Assembly: GCA_029243485.1 (NCBI GenBank)
Contig: JAQWRY010000088.1
Location: 394,548 to 458,547 of the forward strand
Direction: 5' to 3'
Length of the DNA stretch: 64,000 nt
Origin: Candidatus Binatia bacterium
GTDB lineage: Bacteria > Desulfobacterota > Binatia > UBA12015
Below are positions 1 through 9,255 of the stretch, piece after piece. The position numbers were made by a program, and so were the translations under genes. The notes beneath the pieces were generated by a model, which was not told the origin of the DNA, did not search any database, and saw nothing but the letters and a program-made list of their open reading frames with translations. How positions within the stretch are numbered: the first letter of the stretch is position 1; each line of letters begins with the position of its first letter.

Positions 1-2
1 AC

Positions 3-1556
3 GTCGGCCACTCGATCCGCTTTCTGGAGGGTCTGGAGGGCAACGGCCGGATGGCCGATGCGCACTTGTTCGCGGTCGTGAACGATCACACCCCGGATGT
101 GCCTCTTCGCACCTCCGACGAGTACGTGCGCGAGCTCCTCGAGCACGCGGCCTGGGACGCAGATCAGGACCCGGTCGAGTACGCCGATGCGCTCGTCGTC
201 GAGGCGTGGGCTGATCCGGGGAGATACCAGCGGCAGATTCGGCTGGTCGATCGCATCGGCCGCAGCTTCGGATTCGCGAGCCCGCGGAGTCTTGCCGAAG
301 TCGATGAGCGACTGGATCAGCTGCCCAAGGTTTCGGATCGTCTCGCGAAGCATACGGAAGCGTGGGTGGCCGCGCTCCGCGACCTCTCGCGCGCGAATGT
401 GACGCGTTTTCTCGAGGACAACCCGGACTGGAAGGAACGTCTGGCCGTCGACGAGCTCACTGGGCTCGAGGCGCAAGACGCCCGCGCTCTCGGCAGTGAC
501 CTAGTCGCTGAGCTCGGGCCCGCGACGCGGCGGGACCGCGCGACGTACCGCCGGTTGCACGGGCTCCGAGAGCGGGCCGACACGGCGAGCGGAGCCTCCT
601 ATCGCATGGACGTTCGCGAGGCGGCGCTGCTTCGCATGCAAACGGTGCTGATCGACGTCGCAGGGGAGGTGTACCTGCAGGCACGTGCGAGCCGCTCCGA
701 GAGAGAGGCCTTCGAGGCGCTGCGCGCTTGCGAGGATCTCGCCTTGCCGCTCGCCGAAGCGGAGCCGCTGAGCGATCGCGAGCCGTTTCCCCCGTACAGC
801 GAAGATCTAGAAGTTGCGCGCACGGTTCTTCCCGCGTGGATGGGAATCCAGTTCAAGCAGGCCGTCCCCGCCCTTCGGAAGGAACACGATCTCACGGACG
901 GGGCCGTGACCGTTCAGAAGGTCTACCCGGATTCCCCGGCCGAGGCGGCCGGGATCGAGCCTGGCGATGTGATCCTCGGACCGCCCGGCCGCCACTTTGC
1001 CGAGCCGCGCCAGATCCGCGAATGGACCATGCTCTCGAAGGTCGACGTGCCCCGGCGGCTCGACATCCTGCGTGGGGACGACCGGATTCAGAGGACGTTG
1101 GTTCCCGGTGCCCATCCCGGGAGCTTCCCGGAGCTGCCGGCGCCGCCCGGAGCGGGTGATCCTGCGCCGCCGCTACGGTTGTCGGCCTATCGTGCCGATG
1201 CTCCGACCTCCTTGTCGGGTAACGGGCCTCATCTTCTCTTTTTCTGGGCGACCTGGTGCGTACCGTGCAAGGCGGCCGTCCCGGAGGTCCTGGCCTACAG
1301 CGAGGCCACCGGTGTACCCATTATCGCCATCACGGATGAGACGGAGGCACAGCTCGATCCGTTTTTTGAACAGTACGAAGAGCCGTTCCCGGAGGCGGTC
1401 GCGATGGATCAGAATCGCGCGACTTCCCTGGCGTACGGCGTCAGCGGCACGCCGACCTTCGTGCTCGTCGGAGAGGACGGAATCGTCCGTAGTGCTTCGA
1501 CGGGATACAACCGAAAGAAGGGTCTGGCGATCGGTGGTTGGAAGTGGAGGGGCTGA
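3..1556 (+). CDS. PDZ-domain/thioredoxin-like protein, 5' partial
   Basis: The frame is open from the window edge, so the true start is probably outside; the first in-window ATG is at 51. The N-terminal two thirds are charged and helical and belong to no family I recognise. A PDZ-like segment follows (about 905-1110; it contains DSPAEAAGIEPGDVI). The C-terminal ~130 residues form a thioredoxin fold with the WCVPC redox motif (codons 1254-1268) and the cis-Pro GTPTF motif near the end. A PDZ plus TlpA/ResA-like domain suggests a periplasmic thiol-disulfide protein, but any export signal would lie upstream of the window. A short hairpin follows the stop. The domain calls are firm; the substrate is unknown. 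Confidence 0.75.
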   Translation, partial: VGHSIRFLEGLEGNGRMADAHLFAVVNDHTPDVPLRTSDEYVRELLEHAAWDADQDPVEYADALVVEAWADPGRYQRQIRLVDRIGRSFGFASPRSLAEVDERLDQLPKVSDRLAKHTEAWVAALRDLSRANVTRFLEDNPDWKERLAVDELTGLEAQDARALGSDLVAELGPATRRDRATYRRLHGLRERADTASGASYRMDVREAALLRMQTVLIDVAGEVYLQARASRSEREAFEALRACEDLALPLAEAEPLSDREPFPPYSEDLEVARTVLPAWMGIQFKQAVPALRKEHDLTDGAVTVQKVYPDSPAEAAGIEPGDVILGPPGRHFAEPRQIREWTMLSKVDVPRRLDILRGDDRIQRTLVPGAHPGSFPELPAPPGAGDPAPPLRLSAYRADAPTSLSGNGPHLLFFWATWCVPCKAAVPEVLAYSEATGVPIIAITDETEAQLDPFFEQYEEPFPEAVAMDQNRATSLAYGVSGTPTFVLVGEDGIVRSASTGYNRKKGLAIGGWKWRG

Positions 1557-1577
1557 ACCCCTATTACCCTTTGGGCG

Positions 1578-1594
1578 GGGTGGGTTACCCACCC
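1578..1594. terminator. Short perfect hairpin after the PDZ-thioredoxin gene
   Basis: GGGTGGG, a three-base loop and CCCACCC form a perfect 7-bp stem 21 bases after the stop codon. No T-run follows, so it is a weak intrinsic terminator or a transcript-end structure. Confidence 0.35.
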
Positions 1595-1637
1595 TGTAGT
1601 CCGGCTCGGGCCGCAATAGCAACGCAACGGAGGCTCA

Positions 1638-3053
1638 ATGCTTCGTCGAAGTAATCTCTTACTCACGGCTCTCGCGTTGTTCGCGAGCGCGCTCACCGCG
1701 TCGGCGGGAACCTACAAAGTCAATACGACGGCGGACTCGCCGAGCGTGAGCCCGGGCGACGGGAAATGCGTGTCGAAGGCGGGTGGCTGTTCGCTGCGGG
1801 CCGCGGTGCAGGAGGCCAACGCCTCGGACGTCGGCTCGACGATCTCGGTCCCGTCGGGGACCTACACACTGTCGATTGCCCCCGACGGCGAGAACTATGC
1901 ACGTTCCGGAAGTCTGTACCTCGCCGGTGAGATCACCATCACCGGGCAGGACTTCCTCGACACGATCATCGACGGCGGCGGGGTGGACCGCGTTTTCCAG
2001 ATCGACAAAAGCTCCACGATCAACATCTCCGGCGTCACGATTCGCAACGGCGCCGCGAAGGGCGGCGACGGCGGCGGGATTCTCAACCGCGGAAGCCTGA
2101 CGATGAGCGAATCCATCGTCACCGGGAACAAGGCCACGGCCGACCCGGGCCAGTCGAATGGCCGTGGGGGCGGACTTCACAACGAGGCGTCGGCGACGCT
2201 TAGGACGGTGACGTTCGACGGCAACCAGGCCGATGGCCGCGGTGGGGCGATCTACAACGCGACCACGGGCGTCCTTGAGATGACGAACGGCCGCGTCACG
2301 TCGAATGCGTCCCTTACCGACGACGGGGGCGGCATCCTCAATGCAGGGAAGCTCACCCTGGCGATCCTGCCGGTGCGAGAGAACCGAGGCTCAAACGGCG
2401 GTGGCATCGACAACGTCGAGGGCACGCTGTCCCTGTTCGACGTTCTCGTGGCCGACAATACCGCAGGGTCCAACGGCGGCGGGTTGCGAAACTCGGGTGC
2501 GGCAACGCTGACCAACGTGACGGTCGGGGCGAACCAGGCCGGCGTCTCCGGTGGTGGGATCGACAACCGGGAGAAGGGAAAGCTCGTATTGAACAACGTG
2601 ACCATTGCGCGCAATACCGCTGCCACGCAGTCCAAGGGAACCGGCGGTGGCATCGAGAACGCGAAGGGCGCGAGCGTTTCGGTCGGGAACAGCATTCTTG
2701 CCGCTAACAAGGTCGGCGCTGCGAAGTCGGATTGCGAAGGAGTGCTCGGGTCCCAGGGCTACAACCTGGTCGGCACCCAGGCCGGCTGCATCCTGTCGGG
2801 CAACGCGACGGGCGACCTGCTCGACGTCGCGCCGGCGTTGGCCAGGCTCGCTACGAACGATGGTCCGACGCCGACCTATGCGTTCGGGGCGGATAGTCCC
2901 GCCGTCGACGCTGGGAACCCGGCGAAGCCCACCGGGAGTGACGGGTCTTGCGCCGAAGCGGATCAACGGGGCGTGGAGCGACCGCAGGCGGGGAGGCCAG
3001 GCGCTCCCGCACGGTGTGATATCGGAGCTTTCGAGCTGAAGCCCGGCACCTAG
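1638..3053 (+). CDS. Secreted CSLREA/choice-of-anchor-Q parallel beta-helix protein
   Basis: Starts with a Sec signal peptide (MLRRSNLLLTALALFASA, cleavage after TASA) behind a GGAGG-type ribosome site. A CSLREA-like element (GGCSLRAAVQEANA, residues ~48-61) follows, then a long run of degenerate GGG/N/T-rich turns (GGGILN, GGGIDN, GGAIYN) typical of right-handed parallel beta-helices. The C-terminal block with SPAVDAGNP, DQRG and CDIGAFE matches the choice-of-anchor Q domain of surface-exposed bacterial proteins. It is therefore exported and probably attached to or released from the cell surface. No catalytic residues are evident. The glycosyltransferase gene starts 16 bases after the stop, so the two may be co-transcribed. 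Confidence 0.85.
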   Translation: MLRRSNLLLTALALFASALTASAGTYKVNTTADSPSVSPGDGKCVSKAGGCSLRAAVQEANASDVGSTISVPSGTYTLSIAPDGENYARSGSLYLAGEITITGQDFLDTIIDGGGVDRVFQIDKSSTINISGVTIRNGAAKGGDGGGILNRGSLTMSESIVTGNKATADPGQSNGRGGGLHNEASATLRTVTFDGNQADGRGGAIYNATTGVLEMTNGRVTSNASLTDDGGGILNAGKLTLAILPVRENRGSNGGGIDNVEGTLSLFDVLVADNTAGSNGGGLRNSGAATLTNVTVGANQAGVSGGGIDNREKGKLVLNNVTIARNTAATQSKGTGGGIENAKGASVSVGNSILAANKVGAAKSDCEGVLGSQGYNLVGTQAGCILSGNATGDLLDVAPALARLATNDGPTPTYAFGADSPAVDAGNPAKPTGSDGSCAEADQRGVERPQAGRPGAPARCDIGAFELKPGT

Positions 3054-3068
3054 CCGGTTGCGATTCTC

Positions 3069-4532
3069 ATGAGTGTATCGTCCGACGATCTGGGCCGAGG
3101 TCGAACCGTCCTCGTGCTGACGTACCGGTGGCCGCCTCAGGGCGGCGGCGGTGTGCAGCGCACGCTCAAGCTGGTGAAGTATCTGTCGCAACTCGGGTGG
3201 CGCCCTGTCGTCCACACGGTGTCGAACCCGTACTCGCGGCTGTGGGACCCGACCCTCCAGGCCGAAGTACCGCCGGAGGCGACGGTGTATCGCACGCCGA
3301 CTCTCGAATACGAGAGCCTTCGAGCGGCCGCCGGCAAAGTCGCCTCCTCGGCGATACGCGCGGTACGCGGCAAGCCGACGAAGGCGAAGTCGGCGGCGAC
3401 TTCGTCCGCGGTGCCCAAGGCGTCGCCGAGCGGCGGGACGGAAGGGGTCCGGGAAGGGCGACGTCGACGCGGCGTCGCCGGGCGGGCCGAGGACTGGATC
3501 TGGTCGCGGCTCCTGATTCCGGATCCACAGATCGTCTGGACGGCCGCGGCGTTCGCGTCGGGGCTGTTCATCGCCAATCGCGAGAAGCCCGACGTTCTGT
3601 ACTCGAGCTCGCCTCCAAACTCGCTGAACGTGTTGGCACTGGCACTTGCGAAACGGCTGAGGCTGCCTTGGATCGCGGATTTTCGTGACCCGTGGACCGA
3701 CGGGCTCAGGCGCCGTCAGTGGTATCCTGACCATCCGGCGCGTCAGCGTCGCGAGGAGAAGTGGGAGCGCTCGGTCTTCGAGTACGCGAACCACGTGTTG
3801 GTCACGACGGACCCGGCCCGCGAGACGTTCGTCTCGAAGTATCCGTGGTGTCCGCCCGAGCGGGTGAGCGTTCTCACCAATGGTTTCGACTCGGCGGACT
3901 TCGAGCACGCCGGCAGCGGCAAGCGGCTTCTCGAGCCGGGGCTGCTTCATCTGAGTCTGTCGGGCAACGTCGAGACCATGTTCGACCTCGTGCCCTTCCT
4001 GCATGCGGTGAGAAAGTTGCTCGATTCCGATCCGGAGGCCCGCAAGATCCTGCGGATCAACTTCCTCGGCACGAAGCGACAGCCGCATTACGACTCGGCG
4101 ATCGAGGAGTACGGGATCGCCGACGTCGTCCGCTTCCACGCGTACATGCCGCACGAGCGGGTAGTTCAGCTCGTGGCGGAGAGTGACGCGCTCATGCTCT
4201 GCCAGATCCCGGCGAAAGAGTCCGGCGGCGTGAAGCTTCCCGGAAAGATGTTCGAGTACCTCTATACCCGCAAGCCGATCCTGGCGCTCACGATCCCAGG
4301 CGTCACGACGTCGATCCTCGATAGTGCTGGCGTCGGGCGTGTCGTGAACCCGAATGACGTCGCCGGAATCCGTGCCGAGTTGGCGCAGTTCGTCTACGAG
4401 TTCCGGCACGGTGGAATTCCGGCTCGCGCGAACGAAGAGGTGATTCAGACGTTCGACCGCCGGGCCCAGGCCGCCGAGGTGTCGCATCTCCTCGACAGCG
4501 CTATCGTCGAAGGGCGCCGAGGCCGCGGCTAG
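3069..4532 (+). CDS. Glycosyltransferase family 4-like protein
   Basis: 487 residues with a GT-B layout. The N-terminus VLTYRWPPQGGGGVQRT is the acceptor-side glycine-rich loop seen in GT4 family members. The C-terminal half carries the nucleotide-sugar region: LSLSGNVETMFDL, a HAYMPHERVV segment and KLPGKMFEYL, the E-x7-E-like donor-binding block. An Arg/Lys/Ser-rich insert around residues 95-150 is unusual and probably a disordered surface loop. No signal peptide, so it acts at the cytoplasmic face of the membrane. Donor and acceptor cannot be told from sequence. It lies just downstream of the beta-helix protein gene. Confidence 0.85.
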   Translation: MSVSSDDLGRGRTVLVLTYRWPPQGGGGVQRTLKLVKYLSQLGWRPVVHTVSNPYSRLWDPTLQAEVPPEATVYRTPTLEYESLRAAAGKVASSAIRAVRGKPTKAKSAATSSAVPKASPSGGTEGVREGRRRRGVAGRAEDWIWSRLLIPDPQIVWTAAAFASGLFIANREKPDVLYSSSPPNSLNVLALALAKRLRLPWIADFRDPWTDGLRRRQWYPDHPARQRREEKWERSVFEYANHVLVTTDPARETFVSKYPWCPPERVSVLTNGFDSADFEHAGSGKRLLEPGLLHLSLSGNVETMFDLVPFLHAVRKLLDSDPEARKILRINFLGTKRQPHYDSAIEEYGIADVVRFHAYMPHERVVQLVAESDALMLCQIPAKESGGVKLPGKMFEYLYTRKPILALTIPGVTTSILDSAGVGRVVNPNDVAGIRAELAQFVYEFRHGGIPARANEEVIQTFDRRAQAAEVSHLLDSAIVEGRRGRG

Positions 4533-4618
4533 GAGCCAAGATGGGTCGCGGTGATCCTGCTGTCGCCGACATCGGGCCCTACCCGAACCATTTGGGGTCG
4601 GGCTCATAGGTCGATCGC

Positions 4619-5320
4619 TCAGCCCGGCGGTGGTGCCTCGGGCACGGGAAGAGCCATAGGTGTGGGCGACCAGAACGCCGGGTCGATGATGAAGTCGCGC
4701 ACCCCGAAGGCGACGAACTGCACGCCGATGCAGATCAGAAGAAAGCCCATGATCCGCGCAACGGCATCGATTCCGTTCTGGCCGAGGAAGTCGACCAGCG
4801 TCCCGGCCGCGCGCAGGACGAGCCAACACACGATCGCCGTGAGCACGATCCCGAGCCCGACGACGATGTATTCGATCGGGCGCTCGATCTCGGCGGCGAT
4901 GCCGAGGATCACGGCGATCGAGCCGGGGCCGGCGAGGCTCGGCATTGCGAGCGGGGTGAACGCGACGTCGTGCTTCAGCGTCGCCTCACTGCGTCCCTCT
5001 TCGGTGAGGGTGTCGTCTTGCGGGAAGAGCATCCGGAACCCGATGAAGCTCACGACGAGCCCGCCGGCGATCCGGACCCCGGAGACGGAGATCCCGAAGA
5101 AGCGCATGATGAGGGCGCCGGCGACGAGGAAGATCAAGAGAATGGCCGCCATGTATAAGCCGGCGCGGAAGGCCTGCTGGTTTCGCTCGTCGGCCGAGAG
5201 TCCCGGCGTGATCGCGAGGAAGAGCGCCGAGGTGCTGAACGGGTTCGCGATCGGCAGCAGCGATGCGACCGTGACACCGGCGTAGTAGAGCACGGCGCCG
5301 GTTCCGACGGAGAGTTCCAT
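4619..5320 (-). CDS. MarC/UPF0056 family integral membrane protein
   Basis: 233 residues with about six hydrophobic membrane segments. The N-terminal ASLLPIANPFSTSALFLAIT and the GGLVVSFIGFRMLFP segment are characteristic of the MarC (YhgN/YchE) inner-membrane family. Members were once linked to multiple antibiotic resistance, but the transported substrate is not established. It lies 18 bases after the MBL-hydrolase gene on the same strand, so the two probably form a small operon. Confidence 0.88.
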   Translation of the reverse strand: MELSVGTGAVLYYAGVTVASLLPIANPFSTSALFLAITPGLSADERNQQAFRAGLYMAAILLIFLVAGALIMRFFGISVSGVRIAGGLVVSFIGFRMLFPQDDTLTEEGRSEATLKHDVAFTPLAMPSLAGPGSIAVILGIAAEIERPIEYIVVGLGIVLTAIVCWLVLRAAGTLVDFLGQNGIDAVARIMGFLLICIGVQFVAFGVRDFIIDPAFWSPTPMALPVPEAPPPG

Positions 5321-5338
5321 GGCGGGCGGAGGCGGGGT

Positions 5339-6100
5339 CTAGCCGACCGTCTTTTTGACGCCGTCGTCGGCGAGGGTGAGATCGATCTCGGAGCTGCGCT
5401 TGCGGACTTCACTGCCGAGATGGATGAGCATCAGGTCCTTGCACTCCAGTCGCTGTAGATTCTGCTCTAGTTCGACATAACGCACGTGTCGCGGCACCTC
5501 GCTGTCGAAGGCGGAGCACTCGCAGAGGAAGAGGTCCGCACCGCTGGACTGCTTGATCAGGTCGTCCGTCCAGGGCGTGTCGCCCGAGTAGACGATGGAC
5601 GTTCCGCCGGCGGAGACGCGATGGCCGAGTGAGAGTTCCTTCTCCTGATGCGGGACGTGGAAGCTCTCGATCCTGGTGTCGGCGACCTCGTACGCGGACG
5701 TGTCCCGCATCTCGGTGAAGCGGACCGGAAAAGGGAGCGTCTCGCCACGGCGCTCGGAGTAGAGCGTTTGATACAGCGTATAGACGCGCTCTTCGAGTCC
5801 CGGCGGTCCGATGATCTCGAGGGGGCGCTGGCGGCGAGAGTCGTAGGTGTAGTCGAGGAGCATGAACGGGATCCCCGCGAAGTGGTCGCCATGAAGGTGG
5901 CTGATCGTGATCGCGTCGATCTCGCTCGGGCAGCGCCCGAGGGCCTTGAGGGCGATCAGGACGCTCGGTCCGGCGTCGAGGAGGAGCGTCGTGTGGCTGG
6001 TTTCGACCAGATAGCCCGCGTTGTGTCGGCCGAGTGATCCGAACGCGTCGCCGGTCCCGAGGCAGGTGAGGTCCATGGCCACAGTCGGATTGAACCACAT
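5339..6100 (-). CDS. MBL-fold hydrolase, RNase Z-like
   Basis: Contains the metallo-beta-lactamase zinc motif HLHGDH (SHLHGDHFAG, residues ~77-86), an N-terminal LGTGDAFGSLGRHNAGYLV strand typical of RNase Z/ElaC-like members, and a later SGDTPW element with the third-ligand Asp. At 253 residues it is short for a true tRNase Z, and I see no long exosite insertion, so a general phosphodiesterase or hydrolase role is as likely. The start could be the ATG at 6100 or the internal ATG at 6076, which would begin just ahead of the first strand. First gene of a probable operon with marC. Confidence 0.82.
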   Translation of the reverse strand: MWFNPTVAMDLTCLGTGDAFGSLGRHNAGYLVETSHTTLLLDAGPSVLIALKALGRCPSEIDAITISHLHGDHFAGIPFMLLDYTYDSRRQRPLEIIGPPGLEERVYTLYQTLYSERRGETLPFPVRFTEMRDTSAYEVADTRIESFHVPHQEKELSLGHRVSAGGTSIVYSGDTPWTDDLIKQSSGADLFLCECSAFDSEVPRHVRYVELEQNLQRLECKDLMLIHLGSEVRKRSSEIDLTLADDGVKKTVG

Positions 6101-6355
6101 TTCATGAACCAGCAGAAGCGCGGGCGCCCTTCTGGATTTGCGTGGGCATGTGGCCTCGTGGGGGGTCGTGCAACGGAACCCGCAAGGCAGACGCGAGTCT
6201 TGCGCGGTAACGTTGCTCGGCGACCGTCAATGTTTCGGCGAGGCGTTACGAGACTACCCCTAACTCACTATCGGGTATTGGGGGTCCATCTTCGTTTTTT
6301 CCCGTAGGCATTGGATGTGCCACCCTTGGCACCCCTGTTGCTGTGGTGTCTGTCC

Positions 6356-8191
6356 ATGCGACCGAGACACGGGGAATGGGGCTTTGGACTCGCCGTCGCC
6401 ATCACTCTCGTTGTCGCCGCGCCTGCGGCTGCAACGAGTTGGATCGTACCTGATCCTGAGTCGATGGCCGATTCGGCGGACGCGGTTGTGTTGGCGACCG
6501 TGGAACAGATTCGTAGCGTTGCGGAGTATGACGGTTCATCGATTACGACCGAGGTGACGCTGCACGTACAAGAGGGGTACAAGGGTGCGGTCGCGGGCGA
6601 ACGGCTCGTGCTCCACGAGGTCGGTGGTCGCGTGGGCCTCGACACGCAGTGGGCGTTCGGCTCGCCCGAGTATCATGTCGGTGAAACGGTTGTCGCCTAT
6701 GTGGAGCGCTCGCGGCGCGGGCGCCTTCGCACGCAGCATATGGCCATCGGGAAGCTCGATACCGAGATCCTCGAGGATGGCCGTGTCGCTCTCACGCGCA
6801 TCCGTCGAGGCGGCACTCGCACCCGCGAGACGCTCTCGTCGTTCGAGCGCGGCCTCGCTACCAAGCGGCGGACGCGCGGTGCCGTCCGCCTCGCTGGCCG
6901 CTTGCAGCCGAACACGCCGCAGCTCGAAGGTATCTCGCAGGCGCAGGCGGACTTTCGACTGATGGAGCCGGGCTCGCGTTGGTTCGATCTCCCGGTTGCG
7001 ATCTGGGGTGATCTCGCGGGGGATAAATCGCTTGGCAAGCAGGCGGGGAAACGCATCGTTCAGGAAGGTGCGGAGGCGTGGAACAACCAGCCGGGCTCCG
7101 AGTTCGAGATTCAATACCAGGGCAGCAAGAAGGGCCCGGGATTCGTCTGCAACCCTGGCTACATGACCGTGAGCTTCGATGACCCGAAGGACCAAGTGGG
7201 CAATCCATCGGGGTGCGGCGGTGGTGCACTCGCCGTCGGCGGATTCTGTGCGACGGCCAGCCCGAAGAGCGGCTCTCCGTATCGCGAGATCACGAGTGGC
7301 GCGGTGGTCTTCAACGACGGCTGGAATGACTGCTGGTTCTGGAACGAGACGAACCTGAAGGAGATCGTCACACACGAGGTCGGCCATGCGATCGGCTTCG
7401 CGCACTCGTGGGACGCCCACCTCGGAACGACGAACGACCCGTTCGTCCTCGACGCGACCATGTACTGGATGGCCCACTTCGACGGGCGAGGTGGCGGCTT
7501 GAGCGACTACGACAAGGGTGCGCTCGCGCTCTTGTACGACGATGGCGGTGCCTCTACGCTGCCGCCGGTCCCGACGCCGGTCCCGACGCCTGTCCCGACG
7601 CCTGTCCCGACGCCCGCGCCGAACATTGGGAGTGATCTCGACGGAGATGGCATAGACAACGCGCAGGACAATTGCCCGGATCTCCCGAACTCGCTGCAGG
7701 GCGATGCCGACGCCGATGGTGTCGGCGACATATGCGATGCCTGCGATGCTTCGGCCGACCTGGATGAGGTCTGTTCGTCGCTCGTCGGGAGTGCGCGGAT
7801 CGTGGTGAACGCCAAGGGTCGGGTGAACGCGCTGGTGCGGGTCACCTTCCCGCCGTGGATCGCGAAGCTCGGCAAGAATGTCGACGTCGACCTAGATCTC
7901 GTATCCGAGAACGGCAGCTACGGCGTCTCCCTCACCGGGAGTGACTTCCGGGTGAACCGTGGCAAGACGACTGCGAAGCTTCAGACGAAGAACCTGTCCG
8001 CAACCGTCCGGAAGTACGGAGACGGGATGACCCGGGTCACGCTGCGAGTGAAGGACGACTCTCTAGCCGATCTCGTCGGGGAAGATCTGATGGTTCGGGT
8101 CGCGGTGCCGGGGCAGAGTGCCTTCGGTCAGATGTCGTGTTCCACGAGGAGCCCGGACAAGCGCCACGTGACGAACTGCAAGGTCCGGTAG
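6356..8191 (+). CDS. Secreted matrixin-type metalloprotease with thrombospondin type-3 repeats
   Basis: I chose the ATG at 6356 because it begins a proper signal peptide (RPRHGEWGFGLAVAIT...AAAATS); an in-frame TTG at 6311 would add 15 residues. The mature protein has a beta-rich N-terminal region, then a metzincin protease domain with HEVGHAIGFAH (near residue 340), the H-E-x2-H-x2-G-x2-H zinc site. A Pro-Thr-Val linker follows, then Ca-binding thrombospondin type-3-like repeats (DLDGDGIDNAQDNCPD, DADADGVGDICDACD) and a C-terminal beta domain. Likely exported to the surface or medium to cleave protein. The 255 bases upstream, divergent from the MBL gene, hold no gene I can support. Confidence 0.87.
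   Translation: MRPRHGEWGFGLAVAITLVVAAPAAATSWIVPDPESMADSADAVVLATVEQIRSVAEYDGSSITTEVTLHVQEGYKGAVAGERLVLHEVGGRVGLDTQWAFGSPEYHVGETVVAYVERSRRGRLRTQHMAIGKLDTEILEDGRVALTRIRRGGTRTRETLSSFERGLATKRRTRGAVRLAGRLQPNTPQLEGISQAQADFRLMEPGSRWFDLPVAIWGDLAGDKSLGKQAGKRIVQEGAEAWNNQPGSEFEIQYQGSKKGPGFVCNPGYMTVSFDDPKDQVGNPSGCGGGALAVGGFCATASPKSGSPYREITSGAVVFNDGWNDCWFWNETNLKEIVTHEVGHAIGFAHSWDAHLGTTNDPFVLDATMYWMAHFDGRGGGLSDYDKGALALLYDDGGASTLPPVPTPVPTPVPTPVPTPAPNIGSDLDGDGIDNAQDNCPDLPNSLQGDADADGVGDICDACDASADLDEVCSSLVGSARIVVNAKGRVNALVRVTFPPWIAKLGKNVDVDLDLVSENGSYGVSLTGSDFRVNRGKTTAKLQTKNLSATVRKYGDGMTRVTLRVKDDSLADLVGEDLMVRVAVPGQSAFGQMSCSTRSPDKRHVTNCKVR
7564..7620 (+). repeat. 12-bp tandem repeat encoding a PTPV linker
   Basis: Four to five near-identical copies of a 12-base unit (CCGACGCCTGTC-like) inside the metalloprotease gene encode (Pro-Thr-Pro-Val)n. 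This is an extended interdomain linker and a likely site of slippage-driven length variation. Confidence 0.85.
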
Positions 8192-8198
8192 GTTTCCT

Positions 8199-8723
8199 CT
8201 AACCGCCTGCGGGGGACGGGGCGGCGTCCCCGTCTCCCCCGGCCGCATCGGCGGTCGCTTCCACGGCAGCCGGTGTAGGTGTCGCAGCCGCTGCGAGTGT
8301 CTGGGTCGCGGCGGGCTCGGTGGGAGCTGGTTCGGTGGTCGCCCCTGCGGCGGTCTCGGGGTCGGGCGGGGTCGCTTCAGCCGCGACGGATGCTGCGGTC
8401 TTCGCGACGTCCTTCACCGCCGACGCCTCCTTCACGACCGGCGCGGCGAGGAGAGTCGCCGCTTGGGAGCCGAGATCACCGAAGCGGGTCGCCAGTGCGA
8501 CGAAGCGGGACTCGAGTTTGACGAGGATCTGGTTCGAGTCGCGGAGCTGTCCGCGGAGCCATTCGCGCTCTTGGTCGGCCTGCTTGAGAGAGGTCTCCAA
8601 CTCGCGCACGCGTGGGCTCGTGACGACCAGGTAGTCGCCGCCCCCGGCGCTGATTAGAAACACGGCGGTCCCGCCGATTCCGAGGATCAATCCCAGCAGC
8701 AGCCCCATGATGAACTTCGTCAT
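8199..8723 (-). CDS. Membrane-anchored coiled-coil protein with Ala/Pro/Thr-rich tail
   Basis: 174 residues. One N-terminal membrane segment (FIMGLLLGLILGIGGTAVFLI) is followed by a helical, coiled-coil-like stretch (ELETSLKQADQEREWLRGQL...) and a low-complexity Ala/Pro/Glu/Thr tail. No enzyme motif is visible. Its start overlaps the stop of the GNAT gene by 4 bases (ATGA), so it is translationally coupled to it. A structural or envelope-anchoring role is possible; the function is unknown. Confidence 0.72.
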   Translation of the reverse strand: MTKFIMGLLLGLILGIGGTAVFLISAGGGDYLVVTSPRVRELETSLKQADQEREWLRGQLRDSNQILVKLESRFVALATRFGDLGSQAATLLAAPVVKEASAVKDVAKTAASVAAEATPPDPETAAGATTEPAPTEPAATQTLAAAATPTPAAVEATADAAGGDGDAAPSPAGG

Positions 8724-9181
8724 CCTTCGTCCTCCTCTAACCTGAGCGGCCGGCCTAGCTGTTCGGGGCCGGCTTCGAATCCGTGTTCGCGGAGCGCGCT
8801 GCGAACCTCTTCTGCCGCGATGCCGCTGTCGATTCCAACGCAGCCACGGCGCTTGGCTCTCGTGACCGCGCAGTCCACCAGCAAGCCGAGATCCTCTCGG
8901 CTCGCCTCGTCGCCGGGGCGCAGCGCCACCATCGCATCGATCGTTGCCAGCAGTCCACCGTGGGCGAGGCTGCGGCGGTAGTGCACGGCCACGACGCCAC
9001 AGAGCGCACCCTCCCGATCGACCACATAGACGTCGGCGGTGAGGGTCTTGAGAAGTCGCCGGAGCGCTCTTACCCGCCCGGCCGCGGGACCGCCGGCATG
9101 CTGGATGAGCGTCGGAATGTCCTCTCGCCGGGCCCGGCGGACCCGGGTTGCCGTCGCCTTTGCTGAACGTTTTTCACCCAT
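8720..9181 (-). CDS. GNAT-family N-acetyltransferase
   Basis: 153 residues with the GNAT order of elements: N-terminal RRARREDIPTLIQ, central strands VYVVDREGALCGVVAVHYRRS, LATIDAMVALRPGDEASREDLGLLVDCAVTRA (the acetyl-CoA binding region, with a degenerate R-G-x-G-x-A-like turn), then CVGIDSGIAAEEVRSALREHGFEAG. The substrate is unknown. It is the first gene of a two-gene unit with the downstream membrane protein (4-base overlap) and is transcribed away from the rRNA methyltransferase gene. Confidence 0.75.
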   Translation of the reverse strand: MGEKRSAKATATRVRRARREDIPTLIQHAGGPAAGRVRALRRLLKTLTADVYVVDREGALCGVVAVHYRRSLAHGGLLATIDAMVALRPGDEASREDLGLLVDCAVTRAKRRGCVGIDSGIAAEEVRSALREHGFEAGPEQLGRPLRLEEDEG

Positions 9182-9255
9182 GACTGCGGCACGGTCGTTA
9201 GCACAGCCGGGCGGCCGCTGAAAAAGCCGCGCCGAATGCCTACGATCGAGGAGGG

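Noticed and set aside
2391..4829. 812-codon open frame on the minus strand
   Set aside because: It lies opposite the beta-helix and glycosyltransferase genes, is Arg-rich without any domain, and is a by-product of high GC.
6104..6307. 67-codon frame in the gap before the metalloprotease
   Set aside because: Arg-rich, no ribosome site, no domain; treated as non-coding.
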